A DNA stretch of 45,329 bases from Bacteroidaceae bacterium. Lineage in GTDB: Bacteria; Bacteroidota; Bacteroidia; Bacteroidales; Bacteroidaceae. The translations under genes were made by a program, and so were the position numbers. Of this stretch, positions 34,271-43,285 are shown one piece after another (the stretch's first letter is position 1; each line of letters opens with the position of its first letter). Below the pieces are notes generated by a model that made no database searches, had not been told where the DNA came from, and saw only the letters and a program-made list of their open reading frames with translations. The stretch lies in the NCBI GenBank assembly GCA_017522785.1, contig JAFWYF010000040.1, forward strand, positions 1 through 45,329, in the 5' to 3' direction.

Positions 34271-35644
34271 ATGAGTAACACCAACAAAAAAAGAGTTCCC
34301 ACTGAATTGGGAACAGAGGAGATAGGCAAACTGCTGATGCAATATGCAATACCGGCTATTATTGCACAAACAGCGGCATCGCTTTATCACACAATAGACA
34401 GCATATTCATTGGCCAAGGAGTAGGAGCGCTTGCCATTTCGGGTTTGGCAACAACGTTCCCGTTCATGAATTTATCGGCGGCATTTGGTGCTATGGTAGG
34501 AGTGGGCGGAGCCACACTATTGTCGGTGCGTTTAGGGCAACGCGACTACGAATCGGCAAAAAACATATTGGGTAACATTGTTACACTAAACATTATTATT
34601 GGAATTGTATTTGGAAGCATTTCGTTACTGTTTCTCGATAATATACTCTATTTCTTTGGAGCAAGTGAAGCTACCCTGCCCTATGCCCGCGAATTCATGC
34701 AGGTTCTGTTGTACGGAAATGCCATAACACACCTATATTTGGGTATAAATGCAGCCCTGAGAGCTGCCGGGCACCCTAAGGAGTCTATGTATGCCACAAT
34801 ATTGACCGTTGTAATGAATGTAATATTGGCACCTATCTTCATTTATATATTTAAGTGGGGAATACGTGGTGCGGCTCTTGCAACCATCATTTCTCAAAGT
34901 ATAACTCTTATGTGGCAGATTAGACTGCTGAGTAACCCGCAAGAGTTATTACACTTGCAACGTGGTATATATAAATTACGTTCTGCGCTTGTAAAAGGCA
35001 TTTTAAACATTGGAATGTCGCCATTTTTTATAAATACGGCAGCATGTCTTGTTGTTATAATTATTAACAAAGGACTGCGCTACTACGGAGAAAATGGAGA
35101 TATATCTATTGGTGCATACGGCATTGCCAATAGAATACAGTTTATTTTTGTAATGATTGTCCTTGGACTTACACAAGGTATGCAACCCATAGTTGGATAT
35201 AATTACGGAGCTAAAAAAATTGAGCGTGTCAGAAAAACATTGATACTAACAATTGTATGGGCAACAATTGTAACAACTATCGGTACAATTATAAGCGAGG
35301 GTATTCCCGAAATTGTTGCAAGAGCATTTACAACAGATGAGGCGCTCATTGCAAGTTCTGCACGCACCATGCGCATAATGTCGCTGGTGATGCCTACAAT
35401 TGGATTCCAATTAGTAACCACCAACTTTTTCCAAAGTATTGGCAAGGTTAAAGAATCGATATTTCTATCTCTTACACGACAGATGCTTATATTGGTGCCA
35501 CTGCTATTGATTCTTCCTCTTTTCTTTGGAGAAGATGGAGTATGGTACAGCATGCCAATATCGGACCTCATTGCAGCAATACTCACTGTAATATTGCTTA
35601 CCAAACAGTTCATGGAGTGGAAAAAAGAGGGAATAGGTAATTAA
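34271..35644 (+). CDS. MATE-family efflux transporter
   Basis: A 457-aa inner-membrane antiporter of about twelve helices, expected to expel drugs or metabolites using a Na+ or H+ gradient. The N-terminus has LLMQYAIPAIIAQTAASLYHTIDSIFIGQ and the half-way repeat has FFINTAACLVVIIINKGLRYYG and TQGMQPIVGYNYGAKK, both typical of the family (MepA/DinF-like). The substrate cannot be read from sequence. The next gene starts 17 bases after its stop. Confidence 0.93.
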   Translation: MSNTNKKRVPTELGTEEIGKLLMQYAIPAIIAQTAASLYHTIDSIFIGQGVGALAISGLATTFPFMNLSAAFGAMVGVGGATLLSVRLGQRDYESAKNILGNIVTLNIIIGIVFGSISLLFLDNILYFFGASEATLPYAREFMQVLLYGNAITHLYLGINAALRAAGHPKESMYATILTVVMNVILAPIFIYIFKWGIRGAALATIISQSITLMWQIRLLSNPQELLHLQRGIYKLRSALVKGILNIGMSPFFINTAACLVVIIINKGLRYYGENGDISIGAYGIANRIQFIFVMIVLGLTQGMQPIVGYNYGAKKIERVRKTLILTIVWATIVTTIGTIISEGIPEIVARAFTTDEALIASSARTMRIMSLVMPTIGFQLVTTNFFQSIGKVKESIFLSLTRQMLILVPLLLILPLFFGEDGVWYSMPISDLIAAILTVILLTKQFMEWKKEGIGN

Positions 35645-35661
35645 AAAATTATGACAGAAAA

Positions 35662-36282
35662 ATGAAAAAGTTTGTAATTTCCATAGGTCGCCAATTAGGA
35701 AGTGGCGGAAAAGATATAGCAGAAGAGATAGGACGACGACTCAACATATCGGTGTACGACAAAAGACTATTGGAAGAGGCTGCAAAAGAGAGTGGCCTAG
35801 ATGCTACCGTATTTGAAACAGCCGACGAAAAAGAGTCAAACACTCTGCTTGGAAATATTCTTGCACTACGCGACAGTGTTGCCGACTATTTTGGCGGACA
35901 CGACAACTGCATGAGTAGCGACCGTCTATTTTTTATACAGAGCGAGGTGATGCGTAACATCGCTGCAAGAGAATCGTGTATAATGGTTGGTCGTTGTTCG
36001 GAGTATGTATTACGCGAGCACCCATCCCTTATTAGCATATTCATTACTGCCGACATGCAAGACCGCATATCGCGTACTATGAGAAAAGACAATCTCAGCG
36101 AAGAGAAAGCCAAAGCATATATAGAAAGAGGAGACAAAAGGCGCAAATCGTATCACGATTACTACTCAACAACAGAATGGGGAAATGCAAAGAGCTACGA
36201 TTTGTGTATTAACTCTTCACGTTTGGGCATTGACGGTACTGTCGATTTCATTTGCGAATATGTTAAAAGACATATTAAATGA
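35662..36282 (+). CDS. Cytidylate kinase-like protein
   Basis: A 206-aa P-loop kinase of the cytidylate-kinase-like (Cmk2) family. The nucleotide-binding loop is SIGRQLGSGGKDIAEEIGRRL (about 5-25), then CIMVGRCSEYVL near 107-118 and a lid rich in Arg (SRTMRKDNLSEEKAKAYIER). True CMP kinase has a different loop, so the substrate may not be CMP. It overlaps the phosphoesterase gene by four bases (ATGA), so the two are probably coupled. Confidence 0.85.
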   Translation: MKKFVISIGRQLGSGGKDIAEEIGRRLNISVYDKRLLEEAAKESGLDATVFETADEKESNTLLGNILALRDSVADYFGGHDNCMSSDRLFFIQSEVMRNIAARESCIMVGRCSEYVLREHPSLISIFITADMQDRISRTMRKDNLSEEKAKAYIERGDKRRKSYHDYYSTTEWGNAKSYDLCINSSRLGIDGTVDFICEYVKRHIK

Positions 36283-36767
36283 AGCGCATAGGCATATTAT
36301 CGGACACACATGGTTATTGGGACGATAAATATCTGTTTCATTTTGCCGACTGCGACGAGATATGGCATGTCGGAGATATTGGTAGCGAAATTATAACAGA
36401 GAAACTTGCCGAATACAAACCTTTGAGGGCCGTTTACGGGAACATCGATGGAGGCAAGTTGCGTAAGAAGTTTCAGGAAATTGCACGTTTCAAAATAGAG
36501 GATTGCAATGTAATGATGAAACATATTGGTGGTTATCCGGGACGATACGATGTTTCTATACGCAATGATATTTACGCAGAGAGGCCCAATCTGTTCATAT
36601 CGGGACATTCACATATATTGAAAGTTCTTTTCGATGACAAAATAGGTTGTTTGCACATTAATCCGGGAGCTGCCGGCAAACAAGGGTGGCAACAGGTGCG
36701 TACTTTGGTAAAAGTAACCATCGATGGCGATAAATTCAAAGATTTGGAAGTCGTAGAACTTTCTTGA
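36279..36767 (+). CDS. YfcE/MJ0936-family metallophosphoesterase
   Basis: A 162-aa calcineurin-like phosphodiesterase. Metal ligands visible in order: GILSDTHGYWD (Asp8, His10), HVGDIGSE, VYGNIDG, MKHIGGYPGRYD and SGHSHILKV. Relatives cleave phosphodiester bonds of small substrates; the in vivo substrate is unknown. It ends the MATE operon, and only 11 bases separate it from the convergent kinase gene. Confidence 0.93.
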   Translation: MKRIGILSDTHGYWDDKYLFHFADCDEIWHVGDIGSEIITEKLAEYKPLRAVYGNIDGGKLRKKFQEIARFKIEDCNVMMKHIGGYPGRYDVSIRNDIYAERPNLFISGHSHILKVLFDDKIGCLHINPGAAGKQGWQQVRTLVKVTIDGDKFKDLEVVELS

Positions 36768-36778
36768 GTATTTTTTAC

Positions 36779-37546
36779 TTATCGCTTTTTAAAGGGATGT
36801 GCTATTTTTGAAAAGAATGATTTACGATGTCTCTTTTTAGTGCGAATACGGAGAAATTCATACATATACTCCCTTGTGCAGTCTCCTTGTATAGATGCCA
36901 GCTTAGACATAAATCGATATAAATTCTTTAATTGAACACCCATCTGCTCAAAAAGTCTGATTATTGTCTTTTTAGAAGGTTTCACATTAAAAAGAACACG
37001 ATTAACGTCGGTTAGTGCAAAATCGTAATGTCCACTATCTTTATCGTAGATATAGAATATATTACCACCATTATAATCTTTTGGCAATACTCTTTTGTCA
37101 TTCACATCTATGGTAAAACGCATTAAATCCTCCTCTAACTTTTCCAACTCGGGAGAATAGGATTCTATATCCTTAAGCATTAAATTTTCGAGTGTAGGAT
37201 GACTCATGTACTCGGTAAGCAGATAACCGGTGTGAAACAAGCCATTCTGCTTTATTTCCATATATGCAACAGGAAGAGGTGTTTTTATATCACGTTCAAG
37301 GAGCATCAAAGCATTCTCATAGGCTCTACACGCTTTCGTTTCACGAATGAAGGTATAGATAAAACGATTTAAAAGATGTGGTTTTTTAAATCTCTTTACA
37401 ACGAATTCTTTTCCGTCAATAGTGAGTTTTGCAACAAAATTACGTTTATTGCAATATACCTTATCGTACTTGTATTTATCGTGAACTATACCTTCTATGG
37501 CATTTGCCATGTGAGCATATAAAGGGTGTATCTTTATTCTCATCAT
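36779..37546 (-). CDS. InaA/RfaY-like lipopolysaccharide kinase
   Basis: A 255-aa protein-kinase-like protein of the LPS/InaA kinase group. The ATP-binding Lys is in EFVVKRFKKP; a degenerate catalytic loop LPKDYNGGNIFYI and metal-binding LTDVNRVLF follow. Relatives phosphorylate sugars of the LPS core; here the sugar is unknown. The frame opens at 37579, overlapping the nuclease gene, so the ATG at 37546 (or 37543) is preferred. The C-terminus is very basic (TKKRHRKSFFSK). Confidence 0.82.
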   Translation of the reverse strand: MMRIKIHPLYAHMANAIEGIVHDKYKYDKVYCNKRNFVAKLTIDGKEFVVKRFKKPHLLNRFIYTFIRETKACRAYENALMLLERDIKTPLPVAYMEIKQNGLFHTGYLLTEYMSHPTLENLMLKDIESYSPELEKLEEDLMRFTIDVNDKRVLPKDYNGGNIFYIYDKDSGHYDFALTDVNRVLFNVKPSKKTIIRLFEQMGVQLKNLYRFMSKLASIQGDCTREYMYEFLRIRTKKRHRKSFFSKIAHPFKKR

Positions 37547-37556
37547 TGTACCATTA

Positions 37557-39116
37557 TCACTTAACAATATGCTTTTCATTACCTACGACATATAAGCCAT
37601 GAGGTAAATTCTCTACAGCTTTTTCGACCGGAACATTGCGACGCACACAAACACCTTTTACATTGTATACATTCACTAATGTATTGCCAACAGGCAATGA
37701 GGGGAGATTGGTAGATACTTTTGGCGCTTTTCCATATATAGACACCTTCTTTTGTCCCGATGAATAACAAGAGAAAATAGTGTGTGTATTATTGTAGCGC
37801 AACAGATTGTGAGTGTTTGTTCCTTGTGCCTCAATATCGGCATAATTATCACTAATTGTAATAGTCCAACTGGAATTGGCATCTACACTACTTTGTGTGC
37901 GCAGATAATTTTTACTGCTCGATGCCGCGTATAGGTAGCCATCGCCAACCTTAAATGCAAATGTGCCACTCTTTTCTCCTTTTTCGAGAACTATTTTTTG
38001 AACATCGCTTGAAATGCTCACTACTTCATTATCTTCGATTTCCACAGAACTTTTGCCTCTGTTATTTTCGTTCTGCATTGTGCTCATAGCAACATTGTCA
38101 TACACAAAAAGCAAAGTATCACCGACTGTCAAATCCGAAACATCTGTAATGAGTATATATTTATCATTCAACTTGCTTACTTCACTGTCGGTAGTGCCAC
38201 CTTCGTTCTCTTTGTCCTCCTCTTTATCTTCCTCTTTGTCCTCTTCGCCACTATCTGTGCCACCACCAGAAACATCGCCTGTTTGGTTTCCTGAGCCATT
38301 CTCTACATCACCATATAATTTGAACTCATAATTAACCGAGTCTCCCCAAACGAATTCGGCAATACGAGGATAATCGACAAAAGGATTACGATTTCCTTGC
38401 GCATCATATACAGCATTGTTACGCACAATCTCTTTTTCACTGACAGGGTCTTCACGATGCCATTTCAGCAATAGTTCCACTGCCCATGGCTTCATAGTTG
38501 GATACGCGCTATTCTCATATACCATCCATGTATATTTCCATGTAAAGTTCTGATAGCAGGTAAACATATACATGTATGTACGTGCAAAATCACCTTTATA
38601 TTGGTCGGCCGGTTCAAAAGCATTTTGACTTACACCGGCTATTATCGCTGTACCCACAGTCATAACACCGTTAGTCCATGATTTATCTTCCAATTTAGCC
38701 ATAGGATAATTACTCTTTCTGCTATTGGCATCTGCATCGGAAGGGTTCAGATGGTGTAAATCGCAATATGCGTTGTTTTTTGTTCCTCCCCACCAGCTTT
38801 TAGCAACGCTATGCTCTATGTTCATGCCACTGACAGCACTTCCTTTACTTGTAAAATATCTGACATTGGATGAGTACATGTCGGCAACCTGATTTGTTGT
38901 GCCTATAACAACATCGGTTGTATAGAATGCTTCCCATGTAGAATTGGAGCCGGAGCCATAACTTACAGGAGACATTTTTTTTATCAAATTATGTAACGCA
39001 GTTTTGAGAGTTTCGCCACCTTTTACACCATCGACAGATTTATAATAGGAAGATTGAGCAGAAACAGACTGCAATACCAACAAAGAGAGTAATAAAATGG
39101 TTATACGTTTATTCAT
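37557..39116 (-). CDS. Secreted endonuclease I with C-terminal sorting tail
   Basis: A 519-aa exported nuclease of the EndA/NucM (beta-beta-alpha metal) family. A signal peptide ends VSAQ near residue 20; the catalytic region has NIEHSVAKSWWGG and CDLHHLNPSDADANSRKSNY. An acidic linker near 290-310 contains three EEDK units. The following 150 residues are an extra beta-rich domain of unknown role. The tail (VYNVKGVCVRRN, then LPHGLYVVGNEKHIVK) fits a type IX sorting domain. MNKRITILLLS at 39116 is chosen over the upstream ATG at 39140. Roles could be nutrient scavenging of DNA or biofilm DNA turnover. Confidence 0.9.
   Translation of the reverse strand: MNKRITILLLSLLVLQSVSAQSSYYKSVDGVKGGETLKTALHNLIKKMSPVSYGSGSNSTWEAFYTTDVVIGTTNQVADMYSSNVRYFTSKGSAVSGMNIEHSVAKSWWGGTKNNAYCDLHHLNPSDADANSRKSNYPMAKLEDKSWTNGVMTVGTAIIAGVSQNAFEPADQYKGDFARTYMYMFTCYQNFTWKYTWMVYENSAYPTMKPWAVELLLKWHREDPVSEKEIVRNNAVYDAQGNRNPFVDYPRIAEFVWGDSVNYEFKLYGDVENGSGNQTGDVSGGGTDSGEEDKEEDKEEDKENEGGTTDSEVSKLNDKYILITDVSDLTVGDTLLFVYDNVAMSTMQNENNRGKSSVEIEDNEVVSISSDVQKIVLEKGEKSGTFAFKVGDGYLYAASSSKNYLRTQSSVDANSSWTITISDNYADIEAQGTNTHNLLRYNNTHTIFSCYSSGQKKVSIYGKAPKVSTNLPSLPVGNTLVNVYNVKGVCVRRNVPVEKAVENLPHGLYVVGNEKHIVK
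38209..38244. repeat. 12-bp tandem repeat in the nuclease linker
   Basis: Three imperfect copies of tctttgtcctcc (38209-38220, 38221-38232, 38233-38244) encode the repeated EEDK units. Copy-number change would stay in frame. Confidence 0.75.
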
Positions 39117-39158
39117 AATATAGAATTGTTTCTTTTTCATAAAATAGTTTCTACAGCG

Positions 39159-39227
39159 CGAAGTTATATTTTTATTTTATAATATCTGTTATTTTGGAAG
39201 ACTGTTTTAAAATTATTTATATATTCG
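39159..39227. promoter_or_regulatory. Divergent promoter region of the nuclease and mutA
   Basis: Near-consensus -7 boxes point both ways: TAACTTCG on the minus strand (39159-39166) for the nuclease and TATATTCG on the plus strand (39220-39227) for mutA. Both carry TTCG in place of TTTG. No B12-riboswitch-like fold is seen in this ~120-base gap. Confidence 0.35.
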
Positions 39228-39263
39228 CAAATTGAATTATTCTAAGAAACTATTTCTAAATTT

Positions 39264-41114
39264 ATGACTATGAATAAAGAGAGAGAAAAACTCTTCGAAG
39301 AGTTTAAACCTGTCTCCACCGACGATTGGAAGAACAAAATTGTAGAGGACCTAAAAGGTGCCGACTACGATAAGAAAATGATTTGGAGAACCGTAGAAGG
39401 TTTTAATGTAAAACCATTCTATCGTCAAGAAGACATTGACGGCTACGCAGAAAGTGTTCCCGGAGTATTTCCATATACACGTGGCAACAGATGCGACAAC
39501 AAATGGCATATCCGTCAGGATATAAGTACCGACGACGTTGTCGCAGCTAATGAAAAAGCAAGAACCCTTTTGGAGAAAGGAGTTACATCACTGGGCTTCA
39601 ACATTAAAGGTCGCATGGTATCGGCCGATTTCATTGCCTCGCTTCTACAAGATATAGACATTGAGAAAATAGAATTGAATTTCCGTGTTTGCATTAAACG
39701 CACCACATATTTCGCAGAACTATTTGTCGAACATTGCAAAAACAGAGGGTGTAATCTTTCCAAGATTTGCGGTTCTATTGAATATGACCCTATCGACAAA
39801 GAACTTGTAAAGAACAAGGTTCTCGAGGAGTATACCACAGAGATAAAGCAACTGTTAAAAGCAACCGAGGAGATGCCTCACATGCGCTGTATAACAGTAA
39901 ATGCCATTGACTTGTGCAATAGCGGAGCATATATAACACAAGAGTTGGGTTACGCTTTGGCATGGGGCAATGAGTATCTGAACGCAATGACCGAGACCGG
40001 TATACCGGCCGACACTGTTGCCAAAAAGATAAAATTCAACTTTGGTGTATCGAGCAATTTCTTTATGGAGATTGCCAAATTCCGTGCAGCACGCACGCTA
40101 TGGGCTAAGATTGTAAAGGAGTATCAACCGACCGACGACGATGCATGCAAAATGATTATACATGCCGAGACATCTTCGTTTAACCTTACTCTGTTCGACC
40201 CATATGTAAACATGCTTCGCACACAAACTGAGGCTATGAGTGCCGTATTGGCAGGAATAGAGTCTCTGACTGTAAAGGCATACGATTCGGTATATGAGAC
40301 TCCAACAGAGTTTGCAGAGCGTATAGCAAAGAACCAGCAACTTATTCTTAAGCACGAGAGCCATTTGGACAAGGTTACCGACCCTGCCGGTGGTTCATAC
40401 TACATAGAGAGCCTGACACGCTCCATTGCAAACGAAGCTTGGAAAATATTCCTTGCAACAGAGGAGAATGGAGGTTTCCATGTTGCCGTAAAAAATGGGG
40501 AGATTCAGAAAAACATTAACGATAGTGGAGATAGTCGCAGAACAGCACTGGCTAAGAGACGCGAAATATTGTTAGGTACGAATCAATACCCCAACTTCTC
40601 GGAGATGTCCGAAGGACACGAGCCATTACAGAAATTCTGCTGTTGCGGAAAACCCGAAGAGCACAAAGAGGGCACTCTCAACATGGCACGTTTGGGTGTT
40701 GAATTCGAGGAGTTGCGTCTTGCTACAGAACGTAGTGGCAAACGTCCAAAAGCATTTATGCTGACAATAGGCAACCTTGCAATGCGTCAGGCAAGAGCTC
40801 AATTCTCTTGTAACTTCCTTGCTGTTGCCGGATACGAAGTTATAGACAACCTTGGTTTTAAGAGTGTCGAAGAGGGAGTATCAGCCGCCATTGAGGCAAA
40901 GGCAGATATTGTGGTTATTTGCTCCAGCGACGACGAGTATGCAGAATATGCAATACCTGCATACCAACAGCTCAACAACAGGGCTATATTCATTGTTGCG
41001 GGTGCCCCAGCATGTAGCGAAGAGTTACAAAAAGCCGGCATCGAGAACTTCATACATGTGAGAGTTAATGTTCTTGAGACACTAAAGACTCTAAATTCAA
41101 AGTTAGGCATTTAA
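39264..41114 (+). CDS. mutA: Methylmalonyl-CoA mutase small subunit
   Basis: A 616-aa subunit of the heterodimeric mutase that interconverts succinyl-CoA and methylmalonyl-CoA. An N-terminal TIM barrel (about 30-430; RCDNKWHIRQDI, TDPAGGSYYIESLT) is followed by a degenerate cobalamin-like domain (about 480-616) in which the DxHxxG motif is missing, as usual for this subunit. An oddity is three consecutive cysteines (459-461, FCCCGKPEEH) in the linker. A second ATG is two codons in. mutB follows after 12 bases. Confidence 0.94.
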   Translation: MTMNKEREKLFEEFKPVSTDDWKNKIVEDLKGADYDKKMIWRTVEGFNVKPFYRQEDIDGYAESVPGVFPYTRGNRCDNKWHIRQDISTDDVVAANEKARTLLEKGVTSLGFNIKGRMVSADFIASLLQDIDIEKIELNFRVCIKRTTYFAELFVEHCKNRGCNLSKICGSIEYDPIDKELVKNKVLEEYTTEIKQLLKATEEMPHMRCITVNAIDLCNSGAYITQELGYALAWGNEYLNAMTETGIPADTVAKKIKFNFGVSSNFFMEIAKFRAARTLWAKIVKEYQPTDDDACKMIIHAETSSFNLTLFDPYVNMLRTQTEAMSAVLAGIESLTVKAYDSVYETPTEFAERIAKNQQLILKHESHLDKVTDPAGGSYYIESLTRSIANEAWKIFLATEENGGFHVAVKNGEIQKNINDSGDSRRTALAKRREILLGTNQYPNFSEMSEGHEPLQKFCCCGKPEEHKEGTLNMARLGVEFEELRLATERSGKRPKAFMLTIGNLAMRQARAQFSCNFLAVAGYEVIDNLGFKSVEEGVSAAIEAKADIVVICSSDDEYAEYAIPAYQQLNNRAIFIVAGAPACSEELQKAGIENFIHVRVNVLETLKTLNSKLGI

Positions 41115-41126
41115 CACTATCCGACT

Positions 41127-43262
41127 ATGAGACGAGATTTCAGAAATATAGATATATTCTCTAACGAAAAGGAGAACAACGTTACAGTTTCTGGTTGTAA
41201 CGAAACATGGGAAACAGCCGAGCACATTGAGGTGAAACCCATATATACAAGCGAAGATTTAAAAGAGATGGAGCACTTGGACTACGCAGCGGGTATTCCT
41301 CCGTTCTTGCGTGGCCCCTACTCCATGATGTACACATTCCGTCCATGGACCATACGTCAATATGCCGGTTTCTCAACAGCCGAGGAGTCAAATGCATTCT
41401 ATCGCAGAAACCTTGCATCGGGACAGAAGGGACTATCTGTTGCATTCGACCTTCCGACTCATAGAGGCTATAACCCCGACAATGAGCGAGTTGTTGGAGA
41501 TGTTGGAAAAGCAGGAGTTTCAATTTGCTGCATGGAGAACATGGAGCAGTTGTTCGATGGTATTCCTTTGAACAAGATGTCGGTATCCATGACAATGAAT
41601 GGTGCTGTATTGCCTGTTCTGGCGTTCTACATTAACGCAGCCCTTGAACAAGGTGCAAAATTGGAAGAGATGGCCGGAACTATTCAGAACGATATTCTAA
41701 AGGAGTTCATGGTGCGTAACACCTATATTTACCCACCTTCGTTCTCTATGCGCATTATAAGCGATATTTTTGCTTACACATCACAGAAGATGCCTAAATT
41801 CAATTCTATCTCCATTTCTGGCTACCACATGCAAGAGGCCGGAGCATCGGCAGATATTGAGTTGGCATACACTCTTGCCGACGGTTTGGAATATGTCAGA
41901 GCCGGTGTTAATGCAGGCATTGACATTGATGCCTTTGCACCGCGTCTTTCATTCTTCTGGGGCATAGGAATGAATCCTTTCATGGAGATTGCAAAGATGC
42001 GTGCGGCACGTATGTTATGGGCAAAGATTATTAAAAGTTTCAACCCAAAGAACCCCAAATCGATGGCATTGCGCACACACTGTCAAACATCGGGTTGGTC
42101 GCTCACCGAACAGGACCCGTTCAACAATGTAGGACGTACAGTCATTGAGGCTATGTCGGCAGCAATGGGACATACACAGTCGTTGCACACCAATGCGCTC
42201 GACGAAGCAATAGCATTGCCCACCGATTTTTCGGCACGAATAGCTCGTAACACTCAAATTTATTTGCAGGAAGAGACTAATATTTGTCGAGTAATAGACC
42301 CATGGGCAGGTTCCTACTATGTAGAGAGCCTCACACAGGAGATTGCACAGAAAGCATGGAAACTTATACAAGAGATTGAAGAACTTGGTGGAATGGCTAA
42401 AGCTATCGAAACAGGTATACCCAAAATGCGAATAGAGGAGGCTGCAGCACGCACACAGGCACGCATCGATAGCGGGCGTCAGATTATTGTGGGCACAAAT
42501 GCCTACCGTTTGGAGAAAGAGGAACCTATTGACATTCTTGAGGTAGACAACACCACTGTTCGTAAAGAGCAATTGGAAACACTAGAGCGCAACATGAAGA
42601 ACCGCGACGAAGAGGCTGTAAAAGCTGCGTTGGCGAAAATAACAGAGTGTGCAAGAACAGGCGAAGGCAACCTATTGGAATGTGCCGTTGAGGCAGCAGG
42701 ATTGCGTGCTACTCTTGGAGAAATTTCCGATGCATGCGAAGAGGTTGCAGGCAGATATAAAGCAATTATAAGAACAATTTCGGGCGTGTATTCAACAGAA
42801 AGCAAAAACGATGAGTCATTTGCAAAGGCTTGTCGATTGACAGAAGAGTTTGCAAAAAAAGAGGGACGTCGTCCCCGAGTTATGATTGCCAAAATGGGAC
42901 AAGACGGACACGACCGTGGAGCAAAAGTTGTAGCGACCGGTTATGCCGACTGCGGATTCGATGTAGACATGGGAATGTTGTTCCAAACACCGGCCGAAGT
43001 AGCAAAACAGGCCGTAGAGAACGATGTTCACGCAGTTGGAGTATCTTCTTTGGCGGCAGGACACAAAACACTTGTTCCCCAACTGATAGAGGAACTCGAA
43101 AAGCTTGGTCGTGGCGACATTATGGTTTTTGCAGGTGGTGTTATTCCCGCACAGGACTACGATTTCTTGTATCGAGCAGGTGTAGTTGGAATTTTCGGTC
43201 CCGGAACAAGTGTTGCCAAAGCAGCATGCGACCTTGTCGAAGTGTTGTTGAACAGAGAATAA
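41127..43262 (+). CDS. mutB: Methylmalonyl-CoA mutase large (catalytic) subunit
   Basis: A 711-aa B12-dependent subunit. The substrate barrel has [20 protein letters not shown] (about 62-81), [15 protein letters not shown] and [12 protein letters not shown]; the C-terminal cobalamin domain has [18 protein letters not shown] with the cobalt-ligating His595, then a [12 protein letters not shown] strand. Everything needed for catalysis is present. Together with MutA it serves the succinate-to-propionate pathway typical of Bacteroidales. No epimerase or MeaB chaperone gene is in the window. Confidence 0.97.
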   Translation: MRRDFRNIDIFSNEKENNVTVSGCNETWETAEHIEVKPIYTSEDLKEMEHLDYAAGIPPFLRGPYSMMYTFRPWTIRQYAGFSTAEESNAFYRRNLASGQKGLSVAFDLPTHRGYNPDNERVVGDVGKAGVSICCMENMEQLFDGIPLNKMSVSMTMNGAVLPVLAFYINAALEQGAKLEEMAGTIQNDILKEFMVRNTYIYPPSFSMRIISDIFAYTSQKMPKFNSISISGYHMQEAGASADIELAYTLADGLEYVRAGVNAGIDIDAFAPRLSFFWGIGMNPFMEIAKMRAARMLWAKIIKSFNPKNPKSMALRTHCQTSGWSLTEQDPFNNVGRTVIEAMSAAMGHTQSLHTNALDEAIALPTDFSARIARNTQIYLQEETNICRVIDPWAGSYYVESLTQEIAQKAWKLIQEIEELGGMAKAIETGIPKMRIEEAAARTQARIDSGRQIIVGTNAYRLEKEEPIDILEVDNTTVRKEQLETLERNMKNRDEEAVKAALAKITECARTGEGNLLECAVEAAGLRATLGEISDACEEVAGRYKAIIRTISGVYSTESKNDESFAKACRLTEEFAKKEGRRPRVMIAKMGQDGHDRGAKVVATGYADCGFDVDMGMLFQTPAEVAKQAVENDVHAVGVSSLAAGHKTLVPQLIEELEKLGRGDIMVFAGGVIPAQDYDFLYRAGVVGIFGPGTSVAKAACDLVEVLLNRE

Positions 43263-43271
43263 TTCTGTGCT

Positions 43272-43277
43272 GAGGAG
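43272..43277 (+). promoter_or_regulatory. Shine-Dalgarno-like site before topB
   Basis: GAGGAG lies eight bases before the topB ATG at 43286. Such purine-rich sites are uncommon in this window and Bacteroidota seldom rely on them, but it supports this start and translation within the mut operon. Confidence 0.4.
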
Positions 43278-43285
43278 AGAGTAGA

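Noticed and set aside
36768-36778. Terminator between the convergent phosphoesterase and kinase genes
   Set aside because: Only 11 bases separate the genes and no hairpin is visible; transcripts may overlap.
39141-39263. Cobalamin riboswitch before the B12-dependent mutase
   Set aside because: The gap is only ~120 bases and shows no B12-box or suitable fold.
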